Of a stretch of DNA of 64,000 nucleotides, positions 33,443 to 45,124 are shown one piece after another. The stretch covers positions 62,001-126,000 of the forward strand of contig JAPWDM010000078.1 in assembly GCA_035578155.1 (NCBI GenBank). Direction: 5' to 3'. Numbering within the stretch: the first letter of the stretch is position 1; every line of letters begins with the position of its first letter. This DNA comes from Brachynemurus nebulosus (taxonomy: Eukaryota; Arthropoda; Insecta; Neuroptera; Myrmeleontidae). Under the pieces are notes generated by a model that saw only the letters and a list, made by a program, of their open reading frames with translations, was not told the DNA's origin and searched no databases. The position numbers were made by a program, and so were the translations under genes.

Positions 33443-36400
33443 TTATTTTGGTTGCGATAGAATCTTTATCACTCTAGGATCTGATTCCAACTCTTTTGCT
33501 ATTCCATATTCATTAAACTCCTTATAAGCGGCAATAAGTCTTAAAAGTAGCTTTTCTAACTTTTCATCGGGGTAATAGTCCTTAGAGACTAATGTGTCCA
33601 GTAATTGCAATGCCTCTTCACGATTCTTCACAAAGTCTTCACAAGAGTCTTCACCGATTCGTATTTGGACAATATCAGATTCATCACAGTTATCATTATC
33701 ATCATGGCAGATCTGAAAATTTAAAGTTTCTCTAGCTTCTTCCAGTAATTGCAATCCTCTTTCACGATTTTGCAAGTTTTTATAAACAAGAGCTAGACTA
33801 ATTTGTACTCGGGCAGATCTTAAAGTCTTGCAACCCAAATACTTATAAATAATTTTTAAAGCTCTTTTTGAGGACTTTTTTGCTTCAATATAATCACCCA
33901 AGTTTTTATTGATGAAAGCAAGAGTTTCCAAACTATTAGATATTTTAATACTTCTATCACCATAGTAATCTTCTTCTATTGTCAAACAAGTTTCAAAAAT
34001 TTTTTTTGCGTTCTGGAAGTCATTTAAGTCTATATAAATGTAACCAATATGTCGCAGCTTATGAGTTATAAAGAGACGGCCAGAGTCAAAATATATTTCT
34101 CTTATTGCCAGAACCTTTTTGGCCATCTCTAGTGCTTTCTGATGGTAACTGAATTTCGAATAAATGTAACTGGGTTGAAGTAATTCGCAAGAAACTGTAA
34201 AATTGTCTGGATTAAAATGATTATCTATAAATGTTAAGACATGATTTAGAGTATCTATTTGGGGTTTAGCGTCACGATCGTAAGTGAGTACCAAATATGT
34301 AAGTGAGTCACAAACTCTGGCATCATCTTCACCGTACAATTTTATTTGAATCAGTATAAGTCTTTCTATCAAGCCTAGTATTTTTTTAGTTGTAACCCTT
34401 TCATACCAGAGCCCTAAAAACAGCCATTGTAGTAAAATTTCAAGATAATCACGCTCTATTTGAAATTTATAATTAGGGTATCTTGTTATCAAATCATTTA
34501 GATGAGATAAGAACGTCTGTACATGTGACACGTGTTTAGCTGGGTCCGTTGGACATTGTAACCAGCCAAAAGTTTTGTTGCGGTAAATTTTTTGCAGTAT
34601 TGAAAAAGTTCTTTCGATGACTTCTAAGTGTTCATCTTCCTTTTCTAACTTTATTCTTGTTACTTCTTGAACTAATCTATGAATATTTATTACTCTCCCT
34701 TTTATATTAATCACTGAATATTTATCGAGTAAAAACATGGCGCTAATTACTTCTTCATAATCTAAAGTTAAAACTTCTCCATCGTCTTCATCTGAAGTTA
34801 AAACTTCTTCATCATCTTCATCTGAAGTTGAAACTTTTTCATCATTTTCATCTGAAGTTAAAATTTCTTCTTCATCTTCAGCCGAAATTAAAACTTTTTC
34901 ATCATCTTCATATGAAGTTGAAACTTCTCCATCATCTTCATCTGAAGTTGAAACTTTTTCATCATGTTCATCTGAAGTTGAAACTTCTTCTTCATCTTCA
35001 GCCGAAGTTAAAATTTCTTCTTCATCTTCAGCCGATGTTAAATCTTCTTTCACATCTTCATCTGAAGAATAATATTCAGCACTCTCAGTTGAAGCTAAAA
35101 ATATGCGAATAGGTATTTTATCGGGCGCAAGGTAAGCTATAACATTTAATATATCAATAGCTAGTTTTCCGTGTTCCTGATTTTCGGCTATTTTCTGTAA
35201 AGTTGTTGCCCAAGTTGTGAAAACTGTTTTAGTATAGCGATCACTGTTTTGGAAAAAACCTTTATCAAGTATTTTATTTTCCTGCTGTTGACGTACTTTC
35301 AAGTAGTCAGCAACATTAAATTTTCTCTGTCTTAGTTTCTTCCGTTTTTTGTTTTCTTCTCGAATATATGCAACTGCTTGCCTTAAGGCCAATGGAAAAT
35401 ATTGCAACACCTTCACTAGCTCCATTATGTCTTTGTCTTGCTTAGTATCTTTTATGTCAAGGAAATCTTTAACAAATTTTATAGCTTCGTCTGGTGTAAA
35501 TGGGTTTAGTTTCATGACGTTTATTAGTCCTTCATCCTTGACATCCCATTCCCGACTTCTTGAAGTAATTATTACATGAAACTTGTCTCTGTAACGTGTA
35601 ATCCTAGACAAGTAAGCTGCTATATCTTTGTATTCTTCAGCATTATCAAAAATAAGAAGACATCTGCCACATTTGTTGAAACGTGCATAAACCTCTTCAA
35701 CTACATTTATAATGTTTCTTTCCGTTTTTGAATCAATTTTTGTAGGAATACGTAATGTTTCGGCGATGTTTGTAAATGAATTGTTTATGGTTATTGACGT
35801 TTCAGCATTTATCCATATTATACATTCATAGTAGCCTTCGTTTTCAGAAGCATACATTCTAGCTAACTCACTTTTGCCTACTCCACCTAGACCAGTGATC
35901 GAAGCAACTTGTGATATTACAATCTGTTGACTCTGATTTTGTAACCGTTCTTGTAAATCTTGTAATTCACTAGTTCTTCCTGTAAATGTTGCTACAGGAT
36001 GTTGGAAATTAAAAAATTTTATCTCTTGGGGGTCGACTGGATTGCTCATTGACTTTTTTAGCTCATCAAATTTAACATCAAGTTTGACATCTAATTTTTC
36101 AATTTGTTCTTGTGTTCGTTTATGTTCGCAATACATTTCTTCACGAAATTGTTGCAACTTCGCTAAATAGTCTTTTGTTTTGAAACTTTTGAGTATAACT
36201 TCAATACTTTCTAAAAATTTACGGACCTCTCCCGCTGCTTGAGTACAGCTTTCTTTTAGAAGATTTACTTCTTCTAAAATATCCTTCACATTTCTTTCAA
36301 TAACCTCAGTTAATCTGTCTTCTAATAATGTTTTGTCATTTCGATTAATCTTCTCCAAAATTTTCTTTGTCTTCCCGTTAACATCTTCCGGACCCAGTAC

Positions 36401-37279
36401 GTATTCATAGTCTCTAAATTGCAAATTTTTTTTCTTTTTAGTATCATATTTATAATAAGTGTGCATTTTATCCCAATTTTCTGATGCAAGTAAACGACGG
36501 TAACCATACATTGGAACTTCATTTTCACCGTCTTTGCGTTTATAGAAATAAGATTGCTCCAATCCTTTTATTACTATTCCTGCTTTTTTGTATAAATCTG
36601 AAGTAGACCACTTGTACTTGTACGAGTTGTATTTATATTCTATATTATTAGATGTATAAAATGGGACGTTCAAAACTGCTTCTATCTTTGACTCACCTAA
36701 AATAACTCCTTCAGTTATATCCGCCTTTTTATTTTTTGTGCAGTAATCTATAATTCTATTTGTTGCGTCCCGTGCTAACAATTGCATCGCTTTCTTTGGT
36801 CCCTGATCCGTCGTAACTCTCATAAACTGCATTTCAAAACTTTGAAAAATATCATATCCAATTTCTATTAACTTTTGCCTAAAGTCAGTTTTATTTTGTT
36901 TAAACGAATCCACCAAGTCGATTAAAGTAATTGCTTTTTGTCTATGGTGTTCACTACCTATCATAGCTCCCAGTTTTGCTGATAATTTTCCCCCACCTGT
37001 TGCTCCCAATTTTACGCCTACGGTGCCGACCTCTAACAAGATTCCGATAAGGCCAGCGAATGCTCCACCAACTATGGATCCTGTAATCTCTGAAAAAAGT
37101 TCAGCGGTTTTTCCTTGCTTCTTGATCTTTCCCTCTAAAACCATATCGTAGACGTTTAACTTCGTTTCGAATTCTTCAACAAAATATGTGATGAATTCTT
37201 CTAATCGATCATTCAAATCTTTTTCAGAACCATTGTTTGATTGCCCTTCCAAGTGAGTTCGATCCAGTGTTTCAGTGAT
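33443..37279 (-). CDS. NLR-like NB-ARC/TPR protein, main exon, copy 2
   Basis: Encodes about 1278 residues (numbers count from the TTG at 37252). Order: N-terminal region with a glycine-zipper-like hydrophobic segment (57-88), coiled coil (about 305-402), NB-ARC with Walker A GLGGVGKS (454-461), Walker B CLLIFDNAE (531-539), sensor IITSRSR (561-567), FPLAL (619-623), an acidic 10-residue repeat block (about 721-833), winged-helix motif IHRLVQ (857-862), and TPRs (about 1027-1180; e.g. ALVYKNLQNRERGLQLLEEA). It is the fuller paralogue, with a C-terminus about 55 residues longer than copy 1. The splice acceptor at 37279-37281 matches copy 1. The likely first exon is at 52678-52716. A cytosolic STAND immune switch is inferred from architecture; ligand unknown. 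Confidence 0.87.
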   Translation of the reverse strand: MTETLDRTHLEGQSNNGSEKDLNDRLEEFITYFVEEFETKLNVYDMVLEGKIKKQGKTAELFSEITGSIVGGAFAGLIGILLEVGTVGVKLGATGGGKLSAKLGAMIGSEHHRQKAITLIDLVDSFKQNKTDFRQKLIEIGYDIFQSFEMQFMRVTTDQGPKKAMQLLARDATNRIIDYCTKNKKADITEGVILGESKIEAVLNVPFYTSNNIEYKYNSYKYKWSTSDLYKKAGIVIKGLEQSYFYKRKDGENEVPMYGYRRLLASENWDKMHTYYKYDTKKKKNLQFRDYEYVLGPEDVNGKTKKILEKINRNDKTLLEDRLTEVIERNVKDILEEVNLLKESCTQAAGEVRKFLESIEVILKSFKTKDYLAKLQQFREEMYCEHKRTQEQIEKLDVKLDVKFDELKKSMSNPVDPQEIKFFNFQHPVATFTGRTSELQDLQERLQNQSQQIVISQVASITGLGGVGKSELARMYASENEGYYECIIWINAETSITINNSFTNIAETLRIPTKIDSKTERNIINVVEEVYARFNKCGRCLLIFDNAEEYKDIAAYLSRITRYRDKFHVIITSRSREWDVKDEGLINVMKLNPFTPDEAIKFVKDFLDIKDTKQDKDIMELVKVLQYFPLALRQAVAYIREENKKRKKLRQRKFNVADYLKVRQQQENKILDKGFFQNSDRYTKTVFTTWATTLQKIAENQEHGKLAIDILNVIAYLAPDKIPIRIFLASTESAEYYSSDEDVKEDLTSAEDEEEILTSAEDEEEVSTSDEHDEKVSTSDEDDGEVSTSYEDDEKVLISAEDEEEILTSDENDEKVSTSDEDDEEVLTSDEDDGEVLTLDYEEVISAMFLLDKYSVINIKGRVINIHRLVQEVTRIKLEKEDEHLEVIERTFSILQKIYRNKTFGWLQCPTDPAKHVSHVQTFLSHLNDLITRYPNYKFQIERDYLEILLQWLFLGLWYERVTTKKILGLIERLILIQIKLYGEDDARVCDSLTYLVLTYDRDAKPQIDTLNHVLTFIDNHFNPDNFTVSCELLQPSYIYSKFSYHQKALEMAKKVLAIREIYFDSGRLFITHKLRHIGYIYIDLNDFQNAKKIFETCLTIEEDYYGDRSIKISNSLETLAFINKNLGDYIEAKKSSKRALKIIYKYLGCKTLRSARVQISLALVYKNLQNRERGLQLLEEARETLNFQICHDDNDNCDESDIVQIRIGEDSCEDFVKNREEALQLLDTLVSKDYYPDEKLEKLLLRLIAAYKEFNEYGIAKELESDPRVIKILSQPK
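34754..35092 (-). repeat. Coding 30-bp minisatellite, acidic repeat
   Basis: About eleven in-frame repeats of a 10-residue unit like VSTSDEDDEE sit between the NB-ARC/winged-helix start and the IHRLVQ motif. Copy 1 has an unrelated short linker there (about residues 772-800). The block is Ser/Asp/Glu-rich, likely unstructured and phosphorylatable (the SDEDDE units fit casein kinase 2 sites). Confidence 0.9.
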
Positions 37280-38080
37280 CTATAAACAAGGATGTAGATA
37301 ATTAATGAATGTGTCCACTCAGTAAAGCGGGTGCGAATTTGTATGCACCGAACAAAATAGTTTGTTTAGCAGCTGTCTTAAATCTCCTAATTTTAAATCA
37401 TTTGGTGGATAAAAATAAGAGCCATACTTATTGCAGATAAGCTACGATTTCCAGTTTGTGGTTGCTTCGTCTAACTCTTGATGCTCTTAAAAGGTAAATA
37501 TATATTAATAGCAAATAGTATGGAATATGAATCAATTCGTGTTAAATAGCACAACGTATTTAAATGGAACTTGGGGAGCTTTTTCCAGAGTGTGAAAAGA
37601 CGTGCATTTTATTGCAATTTATGTACAAAATGCGGGTACTTTAATAGAATTATGTAACTTATTAAATTTTACTGAAATAATGTTAGCGAACTAGTATATA
37701 ATACGTATGTATTGTATGTTACTCAAATTTGGGAAATTATTGACGATGACAAATCCATATATTTCACAGAAGTGACGTCTAGATTTATCTACAGTTTGTA
37801 GAATATGTAAAGCTGTATATTTATAGGTACCCATAGTTGAGATAAGAATATAGATTTCATTTGAAAATAATTTATTTCATGTACATATTGTCATTACCTG
37901 ACTTGGCTGAATATTGTGTATGGCATAATTAAGTGCGATGGGACCTGAAATATTACGATGAAAATGAGAAATTGGCGATTGTGACTACGACGCTCACGAT
38001 CAACAATAGTCACGTGAAGGATGTGATTTATATTGTGATCTACTTAAAACTATTTAACTTAAATAACCCAAATTATTACA

Positions 38081-38900
38081 ATGGGGTATTTGACAATTTT
38101 TTAAAAACCATCTTAGTGTGTTTATTACTTCTTACTAAGCTCATAATACACATTTTTAAATTAATTTGTACTATATTTTTAATAAAAATCGCCGACAAAA
38201 TTTCAGTTTTTAAAAAGACCGCCAAAACGATGCTTTCTGTCTCTTTCAAATCGTATGACGGCATGGCTCTAAAACATTGAATCAGTAGTGGTTTTACTTG
38301 TGACATTTGTATTTTTTTTTAGAATTTAATCCTGAATCGTGACGTAACTGGACATATCCAACTGCGTCGTGTCCGTAAGATTCATACATACATGTCATAC
38401 ATACTTTCAAAGTTTTATAAAGATTGTATACTCACAATGTAGTTTTTACATTTTTTATTTCGGCGGGGTAAAAATCAGAATTATTTTTAAAAAATGAGCC
38501 TATCATTAAGGCGTCTATTCTTGGCAAATTGTTACTGTCAGCTTTAATAAAATTTTCTTCCATTTTATAACGGTTAAACAAGGTTGAGTGTAAACGGTTA
38601 AACATGTTTTAAATTGTCAAATAATTTTAAAAAATTAATAATGATAAATTTCTTTCACATTTACAAAAAAAGTAAACAGTTTTTTTCCTAACTATACAAA
38701 ATAATACAGCGAGCTTGTGACGTAAGCCGCTTTTGCTTAATGTTTTTGATTACGTCATTTTTAACGTAAATTTTGTAATTTTATTTTATTAAAATTTTTA
38801 TATTTTTGAATGAAATAACTCGTAAAAAAGCAATATTCAATATCAATATGACTCGAGTATTTATTTAAAAATCCAAAAAAATAGATGTCAAATACCCCAT
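38081..38900. mobile_element. Inverted-repeat element (atggggtatttgaca)
   Basis: Inverted 15-bp ends atggggtatttgaca lie at 38081-38095 and 38886-38900. It starts just where homology between the duplicated blocks stops (38050). No transposase; no convincing target duplication, so class uncertain. Confidence 0.55.
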
Positions 38901-39504
38901 TATGAGTTTATTTAATCACTTGGATTTTTTGATATTAAATGACAGAACTATTCGAGATTAATATCCAATAAAAAAAAATTGAGAAAATTCGAGAAAAACA
39001 TTTCAATTCCCATTGTTTTCAGTAATATATGAATTCATAGCATGTTTTATGTATCCAGGAAATAGATTTGATTTCCTACGGTACACAAAGTTATATGTAT
39101 ACGTAAATATATCGAGATGAAATGCATTTCAGAATTGTGTTGTTACCTATAAAAGAGATATATCATTTGGAAGATATCGAATTCTATATGTTATGCATTT
39201 GTATATAGGTATAAAATATACGTGTGTTTAGTACATCTTGTATTAGAGCTGTCAACACCTGCAATATTACATCTAATATTACATACACTAAAATTTACAG
39301 CCAGATAAATAATTGTGAAGCTACTTATAGACGACCAGATTTAAACATGTCAGATAATGTAAATATGGTTGAAGAAAAGCTGACAATCCTTTTGTAGGAC
39401 TTTTCTCGTCCCGAAACGGCCAGGTGAGGGTCAGTTACTGGTGCGGGACTGCGCGATATAAGCATTTATGAATAGTAGCCAAAGAAACTCTAGCGATTTT
39501 AGAG
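38901..39504. other. AT-rich spacer
   Basis: No gene or repeat end is recognised. There is a GC-richer patch at 39405-39460 without an open frame. Confidence 0.4.
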
Positions 39505-39517
39505 TTAGATGGGTATA

Positions 39518-39642
39518 ATAAACAAATACTTTACTTTGCAAAATACCACGTTTATTATAAACGTGGTATTTTGCAAAGTAAAATATTTGTTTATTATTTA
39601 CAAATATGGAATATCATAAAGTAACGCTCAAATCTATTAATA
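39518..39642 (+). mobile_element. Second small hairpin insertion, Penelope-like tail
   Basis: 38-bp arms with one mismatch (39517-39554 and 39558-39595) close on 3 bases and are followed by tggaatatcataaagtaacg and ctcaaatctat. A perfect 13-bp direct repeat ttagatgggtata flanks it (39505-39517 and 39643-39655). The tail is the same as in 6646-6820, but the hairpin is truncated at a different point. Confidence 0.72.
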
Positions 39643-39655
39643 TTAGATGGGTATA

Positions 39656-40577
39656 TTTTTAAGGAAAGTTGTTGGAATCAAAGTAGTTGCAAATTGAAAT
39701 TTTTCGAAATTTTGCCCCGGGTTCCACCCAGGGAGAAAAGTTCATATTTCGAGTTCTCGCACTCATTGTGATGCTATTTTGAAAAAAAAATGGAAGTGTG
39801 CTACGATTCATACCTTGCTGGAAAGCTTTAAAAAATTTTCATTTTTGATAAAGAAGATAAGCATTTGTCACGTGATTTATGAAAAAAAATTGTCCTTAAA
39901 ATAAATGGGAGTCTTTTTTATACATTTCGTTTAAGTTTCGTGGATTTTTATAACCAAGGTCCAGAGAAGATCGAAGAAAAACTAGTGCATCAAAATTTTA
40001 CGCTTTCAGTGCCCCAAATATAAAATTATTTTGAACCTGGCTTCAGTACAAATGTAAATTATGTATAAACTCGTATACCATCTTTGCAGAACTAATTTAC
40101 CTATAATAATTTCGTATGGAACAGAATTAAAATTTGATTACTTAAGTAAAAACTCCTTTTATTTTGTGTATTTTTAACTTTTTGTATGCTTATGTATTAC
40201 AATAACCATGATTTTATACACGAAAGAAGTGCAATAATAATAATAATAACAATATCTATTCTAAAATAAAATTAAATAAAAAGAAAATAACGTAGACCAA
40301 ACGTGGGTAGTACCTAGTACGGTAGGAGATACAGGATCAACCAAACTCGTAAACCATTTTTATCGGTTGAGTTATTAACTTTCCAATACAGGAAAACCTT
40401 TCTAATGATATCCAACACGACGTGGTACGCGAAAAAAATTATTTTAGTTCCACTTTCCAGTCCGGAAAGTACCTCAACGATATTAAAAAAAAAATTTGGG
40501 GGGAACAGGTCTACCCACACTGGTAGCGTGGTAACACATTTATATGATCTATGTTGTCTTAATAAAAAGTTAATTCC

Positions 40578-40578
<1 letters not shown>
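39656..40578. other. Spacer
   Basis: No supported gene. Short overlapping frames at 40314-40632 have no recognisable domain. Confidence 0.4.

Positions 40579-40610
<32 letters not shown>
40579..40610. repeat. Poly-T tract
   Basis: An uninterrupted run of about 32 T; on the minus strand it could be the poly-A tail of a small retroposon. Confidence 0.8.
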
Positions 40611-40612
<2 letters not shown>

Positions 40613-40659
40613 CGCAAAAAACAGGTCACTAATCTGAATTTGCTGAAAACTTAATACGG

Positions 40660-40788
40660 TCTTCGTTTTAGCGAATTTCCAGAATGGAAACTCGCTATTC
40701 CAGCCTTGCTCATGGTGGAAGTTCAGCCCGCGACTATGGCAGAAATTTGTTTTGAGGCCCCTAGAACCCAAAAATAATATTCACTAAA

Positions 40789-40857
<69 letters not shown>

Positions 40858-41150
40858 GGTTTATGTATGTATATATGTATCAGCACGATAGCTCTTCAGA
40901 AAAAACTGCTAGCTTTACGAAATTTGGTGACAACGGTGAAAGTCCAAAAATCTTGGATGAGTTCTTCAGCCAAGCACGTCGGATGCCAGGAACATGGTTT
41001 TTGTTCTTGCAAAAAATTAGTTTTTTGCCAAAATTTGCTATTATTTAAGAGTTTTCGCCACATTTTTTTACACCATTGCAAAGACGGAAAAAAATCACAT
41101 AAAAAAGGTTTTTGAACTATTATTCTAGGTTAGCTAGTTTTTGAGAAAAT
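40660..41150 (-). mobile_element. (TA)n MITE family copy
   Basis: Opposite orientation to 15848: gcgaatttccagaatggaaa at the left, then the aaatttgttttgaggcccct block, a (TA)n core (40790-40843), and a right half (40860-41150) matching the 15950-16150 segment in complement (tccaaaaatcttggatgag, cgtcggatgccaggaacatg). Confidence 0.65.
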
Positions 41151-41306
41151 AAGAAAACAAGTTCTGGACCCACCATCCACTACCGGGGCGGTTCTAGAAA
41201 CCTCCGGCGGTGGGTGGAGACTCATATTTGTTTAAAATATTGCTTTTAAATAAAATGATTTTTTGAGTTTGTTGGTGCCAAATTGATTTATTCTGAAAAT
41301 AAAATA

Positions 41307-41913
<607 letters not shown>

Positions 41914-41929
41914 TATTTTATTAATTATA

Positions 41930-43030
41930 CGCATCCAATGAAATTAGTCCGGAGTTGATATCATCATTTGTTCTCGAGATATACGAGACGAAAAAAAATT
42001 CGCGAATGAACGAACTAACGAACGCACACACAGACATCACGCTAAAAACGATGGATTCGGATTCTAGTGACCTTGAAACGTGGAGATATGTCCAAATTAG
42101 CGATTCGTAAAATCGGACCCATTACCATACCTTCCAATGGGAAGTTAAAAACCATTTTTTTGTCTAACATTAACTGAAACTTACACTTCAGTTAATGTAC
42201 AGCCATATTTAGGACATTCTGTGGGAAAGAATGGGATAATATTATTACAAACAACAATGATGGTATAAATACACACACGAAACAAGGAAACAAAAATTGA
42301 ATAAATGTTTGATCAATAAAATGAAGGAAAAGGAAACACACAAATGAAAACCGGGAAATCAGTTATATGAGAAAAGTGTTAAAACAGCAGGTGACTTGAC
42401 TGTTATTTACCAAAAGCAAATAAACTGAACAGCATGGAATAACCTGATTCACTAAATATATGTACATATACACATCACATTCGTATTTCAGTATAACATA
42501 CCAAAATAACACATTTCAAAAACGATTACCGTCAGGAGATGGGCGAATTTCCTAAATCAGACTATAGTTAAAATGTATCCCTCAAAATAGGTTAAATTTT
42601 ATTCGAAATAGCACCTGAAATTGTACCAAATTTTAACCTTCTACGCCAAATCATTATCGAAAAGTTTAGTTTTGTTAATCTACTGCAGACCCAACCAGCG
42701 TCGGTCAGTAGTAATGGAGGTACTGGGAATTTATTTCATTTCCAATATGAAAATTTACATCTCTTGCACACTAGTACGAGTAGAAGTTAGCGACCACATT
42801 TCGATGGACAGCAGATATCATTTTTAAAACAAACTAGAAAAATATAAATTCGAAACATTCATCTCTAGATAAATATAAATTTTATTCAAATACGAATGTG
42901 TAAACTGAACGATTTATTACTCTAATTTTTTTTTTGGAATGGCGAATTATTGGAATAATATAAATAAAGCAAGAGGAAGAGAAAAGATCAAACTGCAACT
43001 TTTTGTTGTGCGAAGGAAAAACGTAATTAT
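41930..43030. other. Spacer
   Basis: Contains a small hairpin (taacattaactgaaa/ttcagttaatgt at 42167-42199) and a gattcggattctagtgacct block typical of old repeats. No gene is supported. Confidence 0.4.
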
Positions 43031-43175
43031 TTTCGCGATTTTCTTATTAGCAAATTTCCAAATGGAAAAAGTCAGCTATGACAATCGCCGTCTTGGTGAG
43101 ACTGGAGCGCGAGACTGTAACAGAAATTGTTTTGAGGTCCCTAAAAGAGTCCGAAAATTATATTCATAAAAATTT
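43031..43175 (-). repeat. (TA)n MITE family relic
   Basis: Carries gcaaatttccaaatggaaaa and aaattgttttgaggtcccta, the left blocks of the family. Confidence 0.5.
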
Positions 43176-43216
43176 ATATATTAAATATATAATTTTATAA
43201 ATTTTATAAAATTCAT

Positions 43217-43371
43217 AATACACTTTTTACTCGTTGTAAGCAACTTGAAATATAGAATCATATATTTTACCCTTTTTAGATAATAAAATTCACATATACT
43301 TAAAAAGAGTAAGGCATATGATTCTATTTCAATTTTTGAGTTGCTTACAACGAGTAAAAGGTGTATTTTTA
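43217..43371. mobile_element. 155-bp foldback repeat
   Basis: Inverted arms of about 65-75 bp share ttttactcgttgtaagcaac and atagaatcatat, separated by about 15 bases. A few mismatches and short indels indicate some age. No flanking duplication was found. Confidence 0.7.
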
Positions 43372-43460
43372 CACCATGGTAAAGAACGAAAAAATTCACA
43401 CAATATAGGATTTTGAATCAAATGCACTGAAGATGTTCGTCAAAAATAGAAAGAAAAGAT

Positions 43461-43802
43461 ATTGGTTACATATGACATGCATTATGTATGGAGATGTATG
43501 TAATATATGTTCAAGAGGGGCGCTGCGCCAAAAAAGTGCAAAATTTTTAATATGAACTATGCGGCGTCTCTCCTTCTTTGATGCGGTATCTCACCCATAA
43601 GTGTGGGATAGACGCCGTTTAGCAGGCTCAACAAAAATGTTAATTATGAATTGTTTATGACTGAGAATTTAAGTTTATTTATAAATAGTTTTAAAGAACA
43701 ATGTTTATATTTACTATGCACCAAATTCCAAATCAATTAAATGCATACTTAAAGAATTATCAAGTGTTTTCAAAATGTGCGGCAACTCTCCCGCATTCAC
43801 CC
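43461..43802 (+). mobile_element. 3' fragment of pogo-like element
   Basis: Aligns with 28700-29052: ttggttacatatg, tttttaatatgaactatgcg, gatgcggtatctc, and the terminal ctcccgcattcaccc followed by TA. The 5' part is missing. The zinc-finger-like transposase end is disrupted. Confidence 0.8.
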
Positions 43803-43804
43803 TA

Positions 43805-44513
43805 TTAAAATTGTTTCAAAATTCATTAAGTTTTTTATCCTTATACACATATTAAAATGTACATATTTCAAAAAAAATAAAGAGAATACACTAAACGATT
43901 TTATTAAAAATATTACTGCGTATATTTATTTAAATCCGACTTAATAGAGACCATTTTTTTCGGAAATAATTTTAATAGTTTACTGCGGTCTATTATTTAT
44001 TATTTTAATTTATTCATACTATAGAGAACAATAGCCCCAACTGCCATTGTGAACTTATAATAATTCAAAGAGCATACTTAAATGTCTAAATTTTACTTTT
44101 GAATGACGGTTGGTTGAACCGAAAAATTTTTTTTGAATAAATTACCAGCAAATGATAAATGGTTTTCTTGAGAAAATTAAAAAAGCCCCGGAAATCAAGG
44201 CTAGTTTATGCAGAAAAAAAACCACTTTAGTTACATTAAAAGTTTTTAAAAGTTTTTTTGTTGATGATAGAAACAAAATTGAACAGTTTAAAGATATCTC
44301 TTATCTATTTAGTTGAAGTTAAACACTTCAAGTGTGTAGTTTTTCTCCGCTCGCCGCCCAAAATGTATTTTTATAAATTACCTTGATAAAGGTATCAGGT
44401 GACAAAAAATATTGTATATAATAATTTACCTCTAATAAATGTTGCATATTTCTCCATAATTGTAATACTATATTATTTGATAATAATTCTCAGGTGAGCG
44501 CAGCGAAATTATT
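43805..44513. other. AT-rich spacer
   Basis: No gene or repeat end is recognised. Confidence 0.4.
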
Positions 44514-44713
44514 AGGATCGATTCACACTATAGTGGCGATCACAGTCCGTTCTCGGTCCGGTAAAACATTTTTAAATGAGAAACAGATGAGTGTATTCGC
44601 ATTATCAACATTAGTCTAGCTAGTGTGAATATATATTCACTTGTTTCTCATTTAAGAATATTTTACCGGACCGAGATTGGACGGAAATCGGCACTATATA
44701 GTTTGTGTCGAGC
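44514..44713. mobile_element. 200-bp inverted-repeat element
   Basis: The arms carry gtccgttctcggtccggtaa and atgagaaaca on the left and the near-complement tgtttctcat...ttaccggaccgagattggac on the right. Weaker pairing extends out to ttcacactatagtg and cactatatagtttgtg. It is a non-coding MITE of unknown class. Confidence 0.65.
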
Positions 44714-45124
44714 GCTATTCGAATTATAAAACTAAAGCCAAACGTTGCACATCAACAAAAACGTGGCTGATAATCAATTTATTCGGTTGCATAGAAAAAA
44801 AAAATGCTCAAAATCCTGTTTTATTTCAGACAATAAAAGGTAATGTTGGTTCCATTGTATTTAGGTGTCCGGGTTCGGTTTAGATCACATATGCGTGTAC
44901 ATACAGTCGAATAGATAAAAGGAAATATTTGTTAGGGTGGATTTGAAGGTGTACACAATCAGACAATCAAATTTTTATTTTAGATAATAACGTTTTTATA
45001 AAGGGAGAACTGATTTTGCAATTGTATTTTTACTAGACAAATATTTATCGTTGGTTTTATATTAGTAAATCTTGTGATATAAACTTGTACAGATGGTGAA
45101 GACAAACTGTAGATAAGAGTAAAA

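Noticed and set aside
34828..35112. 94-codon plus-strand frame
   Set aside because: It is the antisense shadow of the acidic minisatellite in NLR copy 2.
37933..38280. 115-codon plus frame
   Set aside because: It straddles the boundary between duplicated intron sequence and an inverted-repeat insertion, so it is unlikely to be a gene.
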